Source: DAOTTX01 sp034437515 (lineage in GTDB: Bacteria > Chloroflexota > Anaerolineae > Aggregatilineales > Phototrophicaceae). Taken from it: a stretch of DNA of 31,649 bases. Positions 7,815-14,813 of the stretch are shown one piece after another. A model generated the notes under the pieces. That model was not told the origin of the DNA and did no database searches. It worked only from the letters and a program-made list of their open reading frames with translations. The position numbers and the translations under genes are program-made. The first letter of the stretch is position 1. The number at the start of each line of letters is the position of its first letter. Location: NCBI GenBank assembly GCA_034437515.1, contig DAOTTX010000207.1, positions 1 through 31,649 of the forward strand, read 5' to 3'.

Positions 7815-9581
7815 TTAAGATTCGGGTTCCGCCGTTGCCTCGACTTCGACCTCTTCACCCTGGATCGCCGCTTCAACGGCACCGAAGATCGTGCGTTGGC
7901 TGCCATCCTCTGCTAGCAGACTGGTATAGCATACCTCGCTGCGCGGGAAGTCACTGACGCAGCCGTTAAGGTTGCTCAGGATCATCGGGCCGACATAACC
8001 GACCTCTTCGCCCAACTCGAAGGCACGCGCTGCATAGACGGCCTGCTGTGCCAGGCTGGTGTAACTGACGTAGACGTTGATCGAACCGGGGTCTTCAGTG
8101 TCTTCGCTGCTGCCCCAACCGAATTCAGTCACCCATAGCGGGGTATCCGGGTCACCTGCTTCGACGGCGATCTCACGCGCACTGCGTAGGTTCTCCAGGA
8201 AGTAGAAGACCTCGTCTTCGTAGTGGCTTTCAACGCCGGGCGGTTGCTCACAGCATTCGGCATCGGGTGGGTTAGCGAAGCCTGCCGGGTGTACGCCGTA
8301 ACCATCCACTGCATCACTGGCATTACGCACGATTGCTTCCAGAAAGGCACGGTCATCAATCGCGTTGATGCGATCATTAAAGCGTGTGGGTGCCAGGCCA
8401 GCGCTGATGACGGCTGCTGATGAGTCACTTTCTTCGATTGCTTCGGCGGCCTGATTGAGCATTTCGATGTAGTCGGTATCACACATGCGACGGTCGCAGT
8501 TCCAGTTACGGCGCAGGTTCGGCTCGTCCCAGATCTCGTAGGCATCGACTCGTTCGGCGTAGCGTTCTGCAAGGCCGCTAACGAAATTCGTGTAATTGGC
8601 GAGGTCATCCGGCGGGCCGTTTTCGTCGGCGCTTGTGCGTGCCCATGCAGGGGCGTTAGTCGGGGTCAACAGGATGCTGACGTCTATGTCCTCTAATGCG
8701 TCAATCGCACTGTCGAGCGTGGTGTAATCGACCTGACCTTCGGTCGGTTCCATCATGCGCCAGTCCACACGGATGCGCACCCACTCCACGCCGAGTTCTT
8801 GCACTTGACTGACCAATGCCGGCACTTCACCGGAAGCATCGAAGAAAACCTCGATACCGGGAGCAAAGTCAACACCGGCAGCGGGTAGATCAGCACTCTG
8901 GTCGTCATCAGTCGCTTCGTCAGCCGGTTCTTCGGTCGCGCTGACTTCTTCTTCGGTTGTTTCTTCAGATGTTGCGCTCTCATCCGTCGAACCATCGGGG
9001 ATGCGCAGCACACGACCGCTGTAGATAATATTCGGATTGGAGATGTCGTTGAGGGCGACCAACTCGCTGACGGTGGTACCAAAGCGAATGGCGATGCGGT
9101 ATAGGTTATCTCCCGGTGCGATGGTGTAGGTTTCGCCGCTGGTTGGGGGTTCGGTAGGTTCTGGTGTCACCAGACCACCGCTGCCACCACCATCAGGGAT
9201 GATAAGTGTTTGACCTGTAAAGATCAGGCGTGGGTTGGTGATCCCGTTGGCGGCTGCTAATTCGCTGATGGTGGTGCCAAACTGGATGGCGATGCGATAA
9301 AGGTTATCGCCCGGTTGTACAACATAGGTCTGTCCGGATGCTGGTGTTTCCGTCTCTGTGGGTTCCGGTTCTTCGGTTGCTTCTTCAGCTTCTTCAGTCA
9401 CTTCTTCGGCGGGTGTTTCGGTAACTTCTGGTTCTTCGGTGACTTCAGGGGCTTCGGTGGTTTCAGGTGAAGGCTCAACTGTCGCTTCTTCGGTCGCCTC
9501 CTGCCCGTAAACTGCACCAGCAGCGCCAAAAGTCAGTATCAGCAGCAGTAGAGCCACTACGAATCGCTGGGTATGCCGCAT
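7815..9581 (-). CDS. Secreted protein with two LysM domains and a clan GH-A glycosidase-like domain
   Basis: The 588-residue product starts with a signal peptide (basic start, hydrophobic core, likely cleavage after VYG near residue 26), then an acidic Glu/Thr/Pro-rich stalk of about 60 residues. Two LysM domains follow, each with a PGDNLYRIAI core and a closing (L/R)IPDG strand. A second acidic linker leads to a barrel-like domain. Glu353 lies in the IWDEPN motif and Glu486 in WVTEFGWG, the positions expected for the acid/base and nucleophile of clan GH-A glycoside hydrolases such as the GH39/GH5 type. The protein probably binds peptidoglycan or a related glycan by LysM and acts outside the cell. 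The start is fixed by a perfect AGGAGG at 9587-9592. The substrate is unknown and the enzymatic role is inferred. Confidence 0.85.
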   Translation of the reverse strand: MRHTQRFVVALLLLILTFGAAGAVYGQEATEEATVEPSPETTEAPEVTEEPEVTETPAEEVTEEAEEATEEPEPTETETPASGQTYVVQPGDNLYRIAIQFGTTISELAAANGITNPRLIFTGQTLIIPDGGGSGGLVTPEPTEPPTSGETYTIAPGDNLYRIAIRFGTTVSELVALNDISNPNIIYSGRVLRIPDGSTDESATSEETTEEEVSATEEPADEATDDDQSADLPAAGVDFAPGIEVFFDASGEVPALVSQVQELGVEWVRIRVDWRMMEPTEGQVDYTTLDSAIDALEDIDVSILLTPTNAPAWARTSADENGPPDDLANYTNFVSGLAERYAERVDAYEIWDEPNLRRNWNCDRRMCDTDYIEMLNQAAEAIEESDSSAAVISAGLAPTRFNDRINAIDDRAFLEAIVRNASDAVDGYGVHPAGFANPPDAECCEQPPGVESHYEDEVFYFLENLRSAREIAVEAGDPDTPLWVTEFGWGSSEDTEDPGSINVYVSYTSLAQQAVYAARAFELGEEVGYVGPMILSNLNGCVSDFPRSEVCYTSLLAEDGSQRTIFGAVEAAIQGEEVEVEATAEPES

Positions 9582-9605
9582 CGTATCCTCCTCAAAGGGT
9601 CAAAA

Positions 9606-9614
9606 ATAATAGCA
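9606..9614 (-). promoter_or_regulatory. Extended -10 promoter for the LysM-glycosidase gene
   Basis: The minus strand reads TGCTATTAT, one mismatch from the TGnTATAAT consensus, about 25 bases upstream of the ATG at 9581. No good -35 is seen. It is back to back with the plus-strand promoter at 9663-9671. Confidence 0.4.
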
Positions 9615-9662
9615 CTCTAGTGATGGATATTACACCTTGTAAACAACTTGCGCCACTTACCG

Positions 9663-9671
9663 TGCTATAAT
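9663..9671 (+). promoter_or_regulatory. Extended -10 promoter for the DUF2207/SPFH operon
   Basis: TGCTATAAT is a perfect extended -10, 30 bases upstream of the ATG at 9702. No consensus -35 lies at the right spacing. It probably drives the four-gene operon that ends at 13925. Confidence 0.6.
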
Positions 9672-9690
9672 ATCTACGCGAGTAGCTACA

Positions 9691-9697
9691 AAGGGAG
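9691..9697 (+). promoter_or_regulatory. Ribosome binding site deciding the start of the DUF2207 gene
   Basis: AAGGGAG lies four bases before the ATG at 9702. The longer in-frame start at 9648 would lie upstream of the promoter -10 and is rejected. Confidence 0.65.
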
Positions 9698-9701
9698 CCA
9701 A

Positions 9702-11645
9702 ATGCGTAGATATCTGGCATTAATGTGTGTCATCTGTTTGGGATTTTCATTAGTACCGACGATCAATGCACAATCTCGGTCGATCTTCTGGGATCGCTGG
9801 GATGTCGTCATTGATGAGGTTGATACCGAAGCGAACAGTTTTGACGTGAGTGAACAGTATCAGATCACTTTCGATGGAACGTTTCAATTTGGCACAGCCG
9901 TCATTCCGGACGACCGGCTGGAAAATATCGACAATGTACAGGTATTCCAGGATGGACAGCCGCTGCAAGAGAGTGGTTGCGTCGATGACGCTTCACGAGG
10001 ACGCGGGACATTTTGTGTGCGCAACACCACCGAGGGCACACAAATTATTTATAATTTTTTCAGTCCGCTTACCAATGAAACCGCATCATTCACGTTAGAT
10101 TACACCGTGACAGGCGCACTACGTATCTATGAAGATGGCGATCAACTGTGGTGGGTCGCTATTCCGGAAGAGAAGTTTGGTTTTGCCGTTGGTGAGAGCA
10201 CGATCACCGTTGAGATGCCGCAGGACTCTATCCCGCGTGAAGCGATTGATCCGGTCGTGACTTACGGTGCCAGCGCCGATGTCAGTGTGCAGGGGAACGT
10301 GGTTACGGCGGTCGCCACCCAACCCATCGGCCCCAGCGAATCATTTGAGATCAGGGTGCAGTATCCACACGATTCTGATGCTGTAGCACCGGCATGGCAA
10401 GCTGATTTTGACGACCAGCGTGCATTTGACGAAAACATTCTCCCCTGGATTAATCTTATCGTCATCGCTCTGTCGTTGTTGCTAGCTATTGCCGGTCCGC
10501 TGGGTGTCTTTAGCCTCTGGTACAACAAAGGGCGTGATCCGAAAGTCGGGCCGGTGCCGACGTACCTGGAAACACCACCCTCTGACCTATCGCCATCGGT
10601 TGCTGGTGCGTTGCTAGACGAGAAAGCCGATATCCGTGATATTATGGCTGGCTTGATTGATCTTTCACGTCGCGGGTATGTCGTCATTGAGGAAGAGAAG
10701 AAAGAAGGTTTCTTCGGCCTCGGCGGGGGTAGCGAATTTGCTTTCAAGCGAACGGATAAACCCGATAGTGACTTGAACAAGTTTGAGCGCGAACTTATCA
10801 AGGATATTTTCGGCAGTAAAATGGAGCGGTCGATGGATTCGCTCAAAGAAAAGTTTTACAAGCACATCCCCGGCTTGCAGGCGCAGCTTTACAGTGATCT
10901 GGTCGAGGCTGATCTGTTCAGTGAGCGCCCCAGCACCACACGCAATAAGTACAGCGGTATTGGGGTGTTCGTCGTCGCTACGGCGGGGTTCATAGGCGTT
11001 TTGCTGTTTCAGCAGATTGACCAATTACCCGGGGTGGTTCTGGGTATCCCGGTTGCGGTGGTATTGACCGGCCTTGCACTTATCATTCTCGGTCAATATA
11101 TGCCGGCCAAAACCCGTAAGGGGGCGCTCGAGGCCGCCAAGTGGAACGCCTTCCGTGAGTATCTGAAAAATATTGACCGTTACACGGAAGTCGAAGCAGC
11201 GACAAAGCAGTTTGATCGTTATCTTCCATATGCGATTGCTTTCAATTTGGAACGATCTTGGATCAGACGATTTAGTAAAATTGATCACACGCCGATGCCG
11301 ACCTGGTACTTCCCGACTTATCGTGGTGGACGCTACAGCGGGGGTTATCGTCCAGGGACGCCCATACGTGACTACATCCCATCGCCGACCGATGGGTTGC
11401 CGGGTGATATTGCACAGGCGGGTGGCAGTGGTATGTCGCTGGACACGATGGCGACCGATTTTTCCGCCGGTTTGGAGTCGATGGCGAGTGGCCTCTCAGA
11501 CATGCTTGAGTCGGCATCGAGTACGATGACATCGAAGCCCTCGTCGGATAGCAGCGGGAGTTGGGGCAGTGGTGGTTCCAGCTTCAGCGGCGGTGGGTCG
11601 TTCGGCGGTGGCGGCAGCGGCGGTGGCAGTCGCGGATTTGGTTGA
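9702..11645 (+). CDS. DUF2207-type exported membrane protein
   Basis: The 647-residue product resembles the DUF2207 family of predicted membrane proteins, whose function is not established. A signal peptide (about residues 1-23) is followed by a roughly 220-residue external beta-rich domain. A transmembrane helix comes next, ending in the family-typical WYNKGRDPK segment that faces the cytoplasm. A mixed cytoplasmic region containing a short winged-helix-like stretch then leads to two close hydrophobic helices (around residues 425-470). The tail is rich in Gly, Ser and Phe (SFSGGGSFGGGG type), as is common in the family. The start at 9702 is set by AAGGGAG and by the promoter position. It is the first gene of the probable operon that runs to the SPFH gene, so a role in membrane organisation or stress is plausible but inferred. 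Confidence 0.85.
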   Translation: MRRYLALMCVICLGFSLVPTINAQSRSIFWDRWDVVIDEVDTEANSFDVSEQYQITFDGTFQFGTAVIPDDRLENIDNVQVFQDGQPLQESGCVDDASRGRGTFCVRNTTEGTQIIYNFFSPLTNETASFTLDYTVTGALRIYEDGDQLWWVAIPEEKFGFAVGESTITVEMPQDSIPREAIDPVVTYGASADVSVQGNVVTAVATQPIGPSESFEIRVQYPHDSDAVAPAWQADFDDQRAFDENILPWINLIVIALSLLLAIAGPLGVFSLWYNKGRDPKVGPVPTYLETPPSDLSPSVAGALLDEKADIRDIMAGLIDLSRRGYVVIEEEKKEGFFGLGGGSEFAFKRTDKPDSDLNKFERELIKDIFGSKMERSMDSLKEKFYKHIPGLQAQLYSDLVEADLFSERPSTTRNKYSGIGVFVVATAGFIGVLLFQQIDQLPGVVLGIPVAVVLTGLALIILGQYMPAKTRKGALEAAKWNAFREYLKNIDRYTEVEAATKQFDRYLPYAIAFNLERSWIRRFSKIDHTPMPTWYFPTYRGGRYSGGYRPGTPIRDYIPSPTDGLPGDIAQAGGSGMSLDTMATDFSAGLESMASGLSDMLESASSTMTSKPSSDSSGSWGSGGSSFSGGGSFGGGGSGGGSRGFG

Positions 11646-11668
11646 TCTTACACAGAGGATAGAATTAC

Positions 11669-12187
11669 ATGAATCAAGGACGTCTGATCGGCATGATTTT
11701 GCTGGGCGTGGGGTTTGGAATTACTGTGCTGGCGGGGTTGTTTCTTGCAGTACGTTCATCATCTGAAGACACGACCGCGCTTGGGACAGTTCTGGGGGCA
11801 GGGTTGGCGTTTGTCATCATTGCACCTGTCATCGGTGCGGGGATTTACTTCTGGGTTAAAGGTGGGCAGGAAGCCGAAGAAGAATCCACGATGGAAAAAC
11901 AGCGCCAACTGCTCGACATCGTCCGCAGTCGGGGGCAGGTCACCGTCGAGGATATGGCGATGGAGATGCAATCCAGCGTCAACCAGATTCAGGATATGGT
12001 GCATCAATTGGTCGGCTTGCAGGTGTTCAGCGGCTATGTGAACTGGGATGACGGCATTTTGTACTCCGTTGAGGCCAGTAACCTGCGCGACCTCAAAGAA
12101 TGTGAGAAGTGCGGTGCGCCGATTGAATTGGTCGGTAAAGGTGTGATCGCCTGTAAATTCTGTGGTACGGAGTACTTCTTGGCGTAG
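11669..12187 (+). CDS. Two-TM protein with winged-helix-like region and C-terminal zinc ribbon
   Basis: I do not recognise a named family. The 172-residue product has two transmembrane helices (about 6-27 and 39-64). A soluble segment around 76-135 looks like the winged-helix or PCI-like modules found near zinc ribbons. The end is a zinc ribbon with Cys145, Cys148, Cys162 and Cys165 (CEKC and CKFC pairs). The likely topology is a short hairpin in the membrane with the rest in the cytoplasm. AGAGGA lies nine bases before the ATG, and the gene starts 23 bases after the DUF2207 gene. Such zinc ribbons often serve protein-protein or nucleic-acid contacts; which applies here is unknown. Confidence 0.75.
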   Translation: MNQGRLIGMILLGVGFGITVLAGLFLAVRSSSEDTTALGTVLGAGLAFVIIAPVIGAGIYFWVKGGQEAEEESTMEKQRQLLDIVRSRGQVTVEDMAMEMQSSVNQIQDMVHQLVGLQVFSGYVNWDDGILYSVEASNLRDLKECEKCGAPIELVGKGVIACKFCGTEYFLA

Positions 12188-12234
12188 ATTTGCAAGTTAA
12201 TTTATAGTTGATGAAAACGGAAGGGTAATGCCAT

Positions 12235-12765
12235 ATGTCCGAACTTTACGATAAGATTGTGAACCAACGCGGTTCACTCGAAAGTCTGGTGGCGAAAATC
12301 CCCGGTTTTAAGGGGTATCAAGATAAAACTGCCCGGCGGAACGCGAATACGATGTTACGTGAATACATCACCGCGCAGATCCAACAGACGCTCGATAAAA
12401 TGGTGAGCATCGAAAAATTGGTGCTGAATAACGCCGGCCTCGCTTATATGACGCGCACCCGCGACGCCAAGCGCAAAATCCAGATGTTTCATGATCGGGT
12501 GGATGCCGCTATGCCCGGTTACGATGGCATGTGGGCGCAGATGAAGATCGGCGCGGATGAGTTAGAGAAGATTTATGCTTTCGATGAGGCCATCCTCGAT
12601 TATGTCGAACGCATTGATCTCACGTTGGATAAGCTCAAAGACGCGGCAATTGCCAACGATGGCTTAGAAAATGCCATCTACGAAGTGGAAGAGGTCTCGC
12701 AGGAGGCACTCGATGCCTATGCGCTGCGTGACGACGTTTTGACCGAGATCAGCCAATCAGTTTAA
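12235..12765 (+). CDS. Small helical protein next to the SPFH gene, function unknown
   Basis: The 176-residue product is predominantly helical and soluble by appearance, with no signal peptide, membrane helix or Cys motif. It begins with SELYDKIVNQRGSLE, has a basic central part (around residues 35-85) and an acidic C-terminal half. That charge split loosely recalls membrane-associated helical-bundle proteins such as PspA-like or ESCRT-III-like families, but I see no firm signature and do not claim homology. GGAAGGG lies nine bases upstream of the ATG. The gene sits between the zinc-ribbon membrane protein and the SPFH protein, all on the same strand, so it probably works with them. Confidence 0.7.
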   Translation: MSELYDKIVNQRGSLESLVAKIPGFKGYQDKTARRNANTMLREYITAQIQQTLDKMVSIEKLVLNNAGLAYMTRTRDAKRKIQMFHDRVDAAMPGYDGMWAQMKIGADELEKIYAFDEAILDYVERIDLTLDKLKDAAIANDGLENAIYEVEEVSQEALDAYALRDDVLTEISQSV

Positions 12766-12768
12766 GTT

Positions 12769-12782
12769 TTGTTTGCAAACAA
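12769..12782. promoter_or_regulatory. 14-base perfect palindrome, operator-like, before the SPFH gene
   Basis: TTGTTTGCAAACAA is fully self-complementary with no loop, in the 32-base gap between the helical-protein gene and the SPFH gene, upstream of its AAAGGAG. Its shape suits a dimeric regulator, but no adjacent promoter is obvious and chance occurrence is possible. Confidence 0.3.
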
Positions 12783-12797
12783 CCAAAGGAGTGAATA

Positions 12798-13925
12798 ATG
12801 CCTCGCATTATTGATGTTATCCATCATACGAACGTGCCAGAAGATGAACTCGTGCATCGCAAGCCGGAAGACGGCGCAGGGGATTGGCGCATGGGGTCAC
12901 AGGTTATCGTCGGTGAAAGCCAGGCGGCGGTGTTTGTGCGCGCTGGTAAGGCTTTGGACGTACTCGGCTCCGGACGGCACACACTTTCAGTGGCGAACCT
13001 TCCCATTCTTTCCGGCTTGATTGGTTTGGCAACCAGTGGACGGACACCGTTCACAGCCGATCTATACTTCATCAACTTGCGTTCGATGCCGCAGGTCGGT
13101 TGGGGTACGGTCAAGCCGATTTATCTACGCACGGATGCCGGCCTGGGGATCATTATGCTGCGCACGCACGGCGTTTTCGAGATGAAGATACGAGAACCCT
13201 CGGTCTTTCTCAACAAATATGGCATGAACCGAGCCATCACCCGAATGCGTGACATCAAAGACCGCTTGCAGACGACGCTTTTGGGCGAGATTAATAACCT
13301 GCTGCTCAAATCTGGTGCGAAGAACATCATCGAGGCAAACGGCGTATTGGAAGACATCGAAGGGGCGGCGCTGGTACAGCTCAACGATAAGTTTGCCGAA
13401 CTCGGTTTGCAGATCACCGCGTTTGAGGCCAACCCCTTCGATACGGTCAATGTGCCGATTGAAGAACTACGCGACCTCGTGCCATTGGAAATATGGCTAG
13501 AGGTGCTGGAACGCCAGAAACGCCTCGACATCGGTATGGCTGCCGCCCAAAATGAAGGACTCGGTGGGGGCATGGCTGCCGCTGGTGTCGGCTTGGGTGT
13601 CGGCAATCAGCTTGGCGGTATGATGGGCCAGCAGAACAACAGCCCCGAACTTCAAATGATGCAGCAGCAGATGCAGCAGCAGCAGCAAATGATGCAACAG
13701 ATGATGCAGCAGATGATGCATCAAAACCAGAACCAGGCGGCACCGCCTGCCCAACCTCAACCGCCGCCTCAGCCTGCTCCGGCGGCTTCGGGTAATCCGC
13801 AAAGCCGGGGAGAAATCCAGGCGTTGATTGACAACCTGGATATGAAGCTGGCGATGGGTGAAATTTCCGAGGATATCTACAATAAACTGGCTGCCAAATG
13901 GCAGGCCCGCCTCGACCAGATGTAA
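12798..13925 (+). CDS. SPFH/Band 7-like protein with Gln/Met-rich linker and SHOCT-like tail
   Basis: The 375-residue product resembles the soluble SPFH (stomatin/prohibitin/flotillin) subgroup related to the virion core protein/YdjI type. The SPFH-like region spans about residues 30-240, with a beta-rich first half and a helical second half. A Gly/Ala-rich stretch follows, then a Gln/Met run encoded at 13656-13720, then a Pro/Gln linker. The last 37 residues (IQALIDNLDMKLAMGEIS and onward) look like a SHOCT oligomerisation or targeting domain. There is no transmembrane helix, so membrane contact would be peripheral or through partners such as the two membrane proteins upstream. AAAGGAG lies six bases from the ATG. 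It is the last gene of the operon, followed at once by a strong terminator. The family call is good; the cellular role is inferred. Confidence 0.87.
   Translation: MPRIIDVIHHTNVPEDELVHRKPEDGAGDWRMGSQVIVGESQAAVFVRAGKALDVLGSGRHTLSVANLPILSGLIGLATSGRTPFTADLYFINLRSMPQVGWGTVKPIYLRTDAGLGIIMLRTHGVFEMKIREPSVFLNKYGMNRAITRMRDIKDRLQTTLLGEINNLLLKSGAKNIIEANGVLEDIEGAALVQLNDKFAELGLQITAFEANPFDTVNVPIEELRDLVPLEIWLEVLERQKRLDIGMAAAQNEGLGGGMAAAGVGLGVGNQLGGMMGQQNNSPELQMMQQQMQQQQQMMQQMMQQMMHQNQNQAAPPAQPQPPPQPAPAASGNPQSRGEIQALIDNLDMKLAMGEISEDIYNKLAAKWQARLDQM
13656..13720 (+). repeat. Gln/Met codon repeat inside the SPFH gene
   Basis: Irregular runs of CAG/CAA and ATG codons encode a Gln/Met-rich stretch between the SPFH region and the Pro-rich linker. 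This simple repeat within a coding region could vary in length between strains. Confidence 0.7.
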
Positions 13926-13950
13926 CCGAGCGACCGATAGGCGTAAAGCG

Positions 13951-13993
13951 ATAGGACACGTCGATAGATGCCGACGTGTCCTATTTTTGTTTT
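13951..13993 (+). terminator. Strong intrinsic terminator of the DUF2207/SPFH operon
   Basis: Perfect 13-base arms ATAGGACACGTCG (13951-13963) and CGACGTGTCCTAT (13972-13984) enclose an 8-base loop and are followed by TTTTGTTTT. The hairpin also stops minus-strand transcripts in principle, but only a short T-run follows in that direction. Confidence 0.92.
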
Positions 13994-14738
13994 AGACCGT
14001 GTACTCTTCAAATTCAGTGACGAAAGCGGTGAGCTTTTCGTTTGTGTCGAACTGCTCTGCGCGGTCTTTGCTACGGACGTAATCGCGCAGGTTAGGTTCC
14101 CGCTTGGGATTCGCATAAACCGCCGGGATGTCTGGGTCATCGAGGAACAACTCAGCACGCGGGTCATGAAAGACGATCACTGGATAGACAGGGATGTCAG
14201 GATCATAATCTTCAATCAGATAGCGGATGTGGTCGGCGGCATCTTCAGCGTCGATCTGCGGGTCGCCGAGGCTATCAAAACGGAAGGCACTCAGGATCTG
14301 GCTGATGATGTTACGTTTGATGCGCCAGCGTCCGTTTTTGGCGACGATCTTGCCATCTTGAAAGCGTGTGACGATGGCGAAAACCCCCTGTGGGCAGATC
14401 AACACATGCCGGGCGGGTAGATGGAAATAATGATAGAGTGCGCTCTTATTGCTGATGCCCTTCAGACCTTCTTCAATGGTGTCTTCCGGTCGTGGTACAC
14501 GTACCCAGATATTTGTCATCCGCACGGAGATCATCGTGGTGATGAAGCCCACCAGCAAAATCAGCGGCATCCCAAACAGATAGACCGTGCCGTCGATGAG
14601 TTCAGGGTCGATCAAACCAAACGCTGACCCGTTGGCGAGTAAAAAACCCGCAAGTAGAATGAGCAGGCTGAAGAAAAACAGCCGGGTTGCAGTTTTTTTG
14701 TTACTTTCAACGATTTGTTCGTTGGTGGCGATGCGCAT
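13992..14738 (-). CDS. Two-TM membrane protein with NERD-like domain
   Basis: The 248-residue product has two transmembrane helices (about 19-43 and 50-72) followed by a cytoplasmic domain. The segment starting HVLICPQGVFAIVT, then a GKI step and a GRW step, matches the pattern of NERD (nuclease-related) domains, including the later hydrophobic VYPVIVFHD strand. However, the usual Lys of the NERD core (IxTK or IETK) appears here as Thr-Arg, so nuclease activity is doubtful. The ATG has AGGAA six bases upstream. The gene lies between two hairpins and converges on the SPFH operon. I am fairly sure that it is real and only moderately sure of the domain. Confidence 0.7.
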   Translation of the reverse strand: MRIATNEQIVESNKKTATRLFFFSLLILLAGFLLANGSAFGLIDPELIDGTVYLFGMPLILLVGFITTMISVRMTNIWVRVPRPEDTIEEGLKGISNKSALYHYFHLPARHVLICPQGVFAIVTRFQDGKIVAKNGRWRIKRNIISQILSAFRFDSLGDPQIDAEDAADHIRYLIEDYDPDIPVYPVIVFHDPRAELFLDDPDIPAVYANPKREPNLRDYVRSKDRAEQFDTNEKLTAFVTEFEEYTV

Positions 14739-14775
14739 TTACGGTTCCTGTTGTAGTGAAAGTGATTAAAACTGG

Positions 14776-14800
14776 GGTCAATTGGATACTCCAATTGACC
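14776..14800 (-). terminator. Hairpin with three-base loop after the exported-protein gene
   Basis: GGTCAATTGGA (14776-14786) pairs perfectly with TCCAATTGACC (14790-14800) around TAC. Read on the minus strand it is followed by CCAGTTTTAATC. It lies 13 bases past the stop of the gene at 14814-15938, fitting a terminator placed between that gene and the NERD-like gene. Confidence 0.65.
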
Positions 14801-14813
14801 AGTGTACCGCGAA

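Noticed and set aside
10262..10846. 194-residue minus-strand open frame inside the DUF2207 gene
   Set aside because: Ser/Arg-rich shadow of the real gene, with no ribosome site or family match.
13656..13720. Repeated CAG/ATG units as a possible CRISPR or minisatellite array
   Set aside because: There are no spacers of even length; the units are codons of a Gln/Met-rich linker.
13447..13959. 170-residue minus-strand open frame opposite the end of the SPFH gene
   Set aside because: It reads through the complement of the Gln/Met repeat and the terminator, giving low-complexity Ala/Ser sequence.
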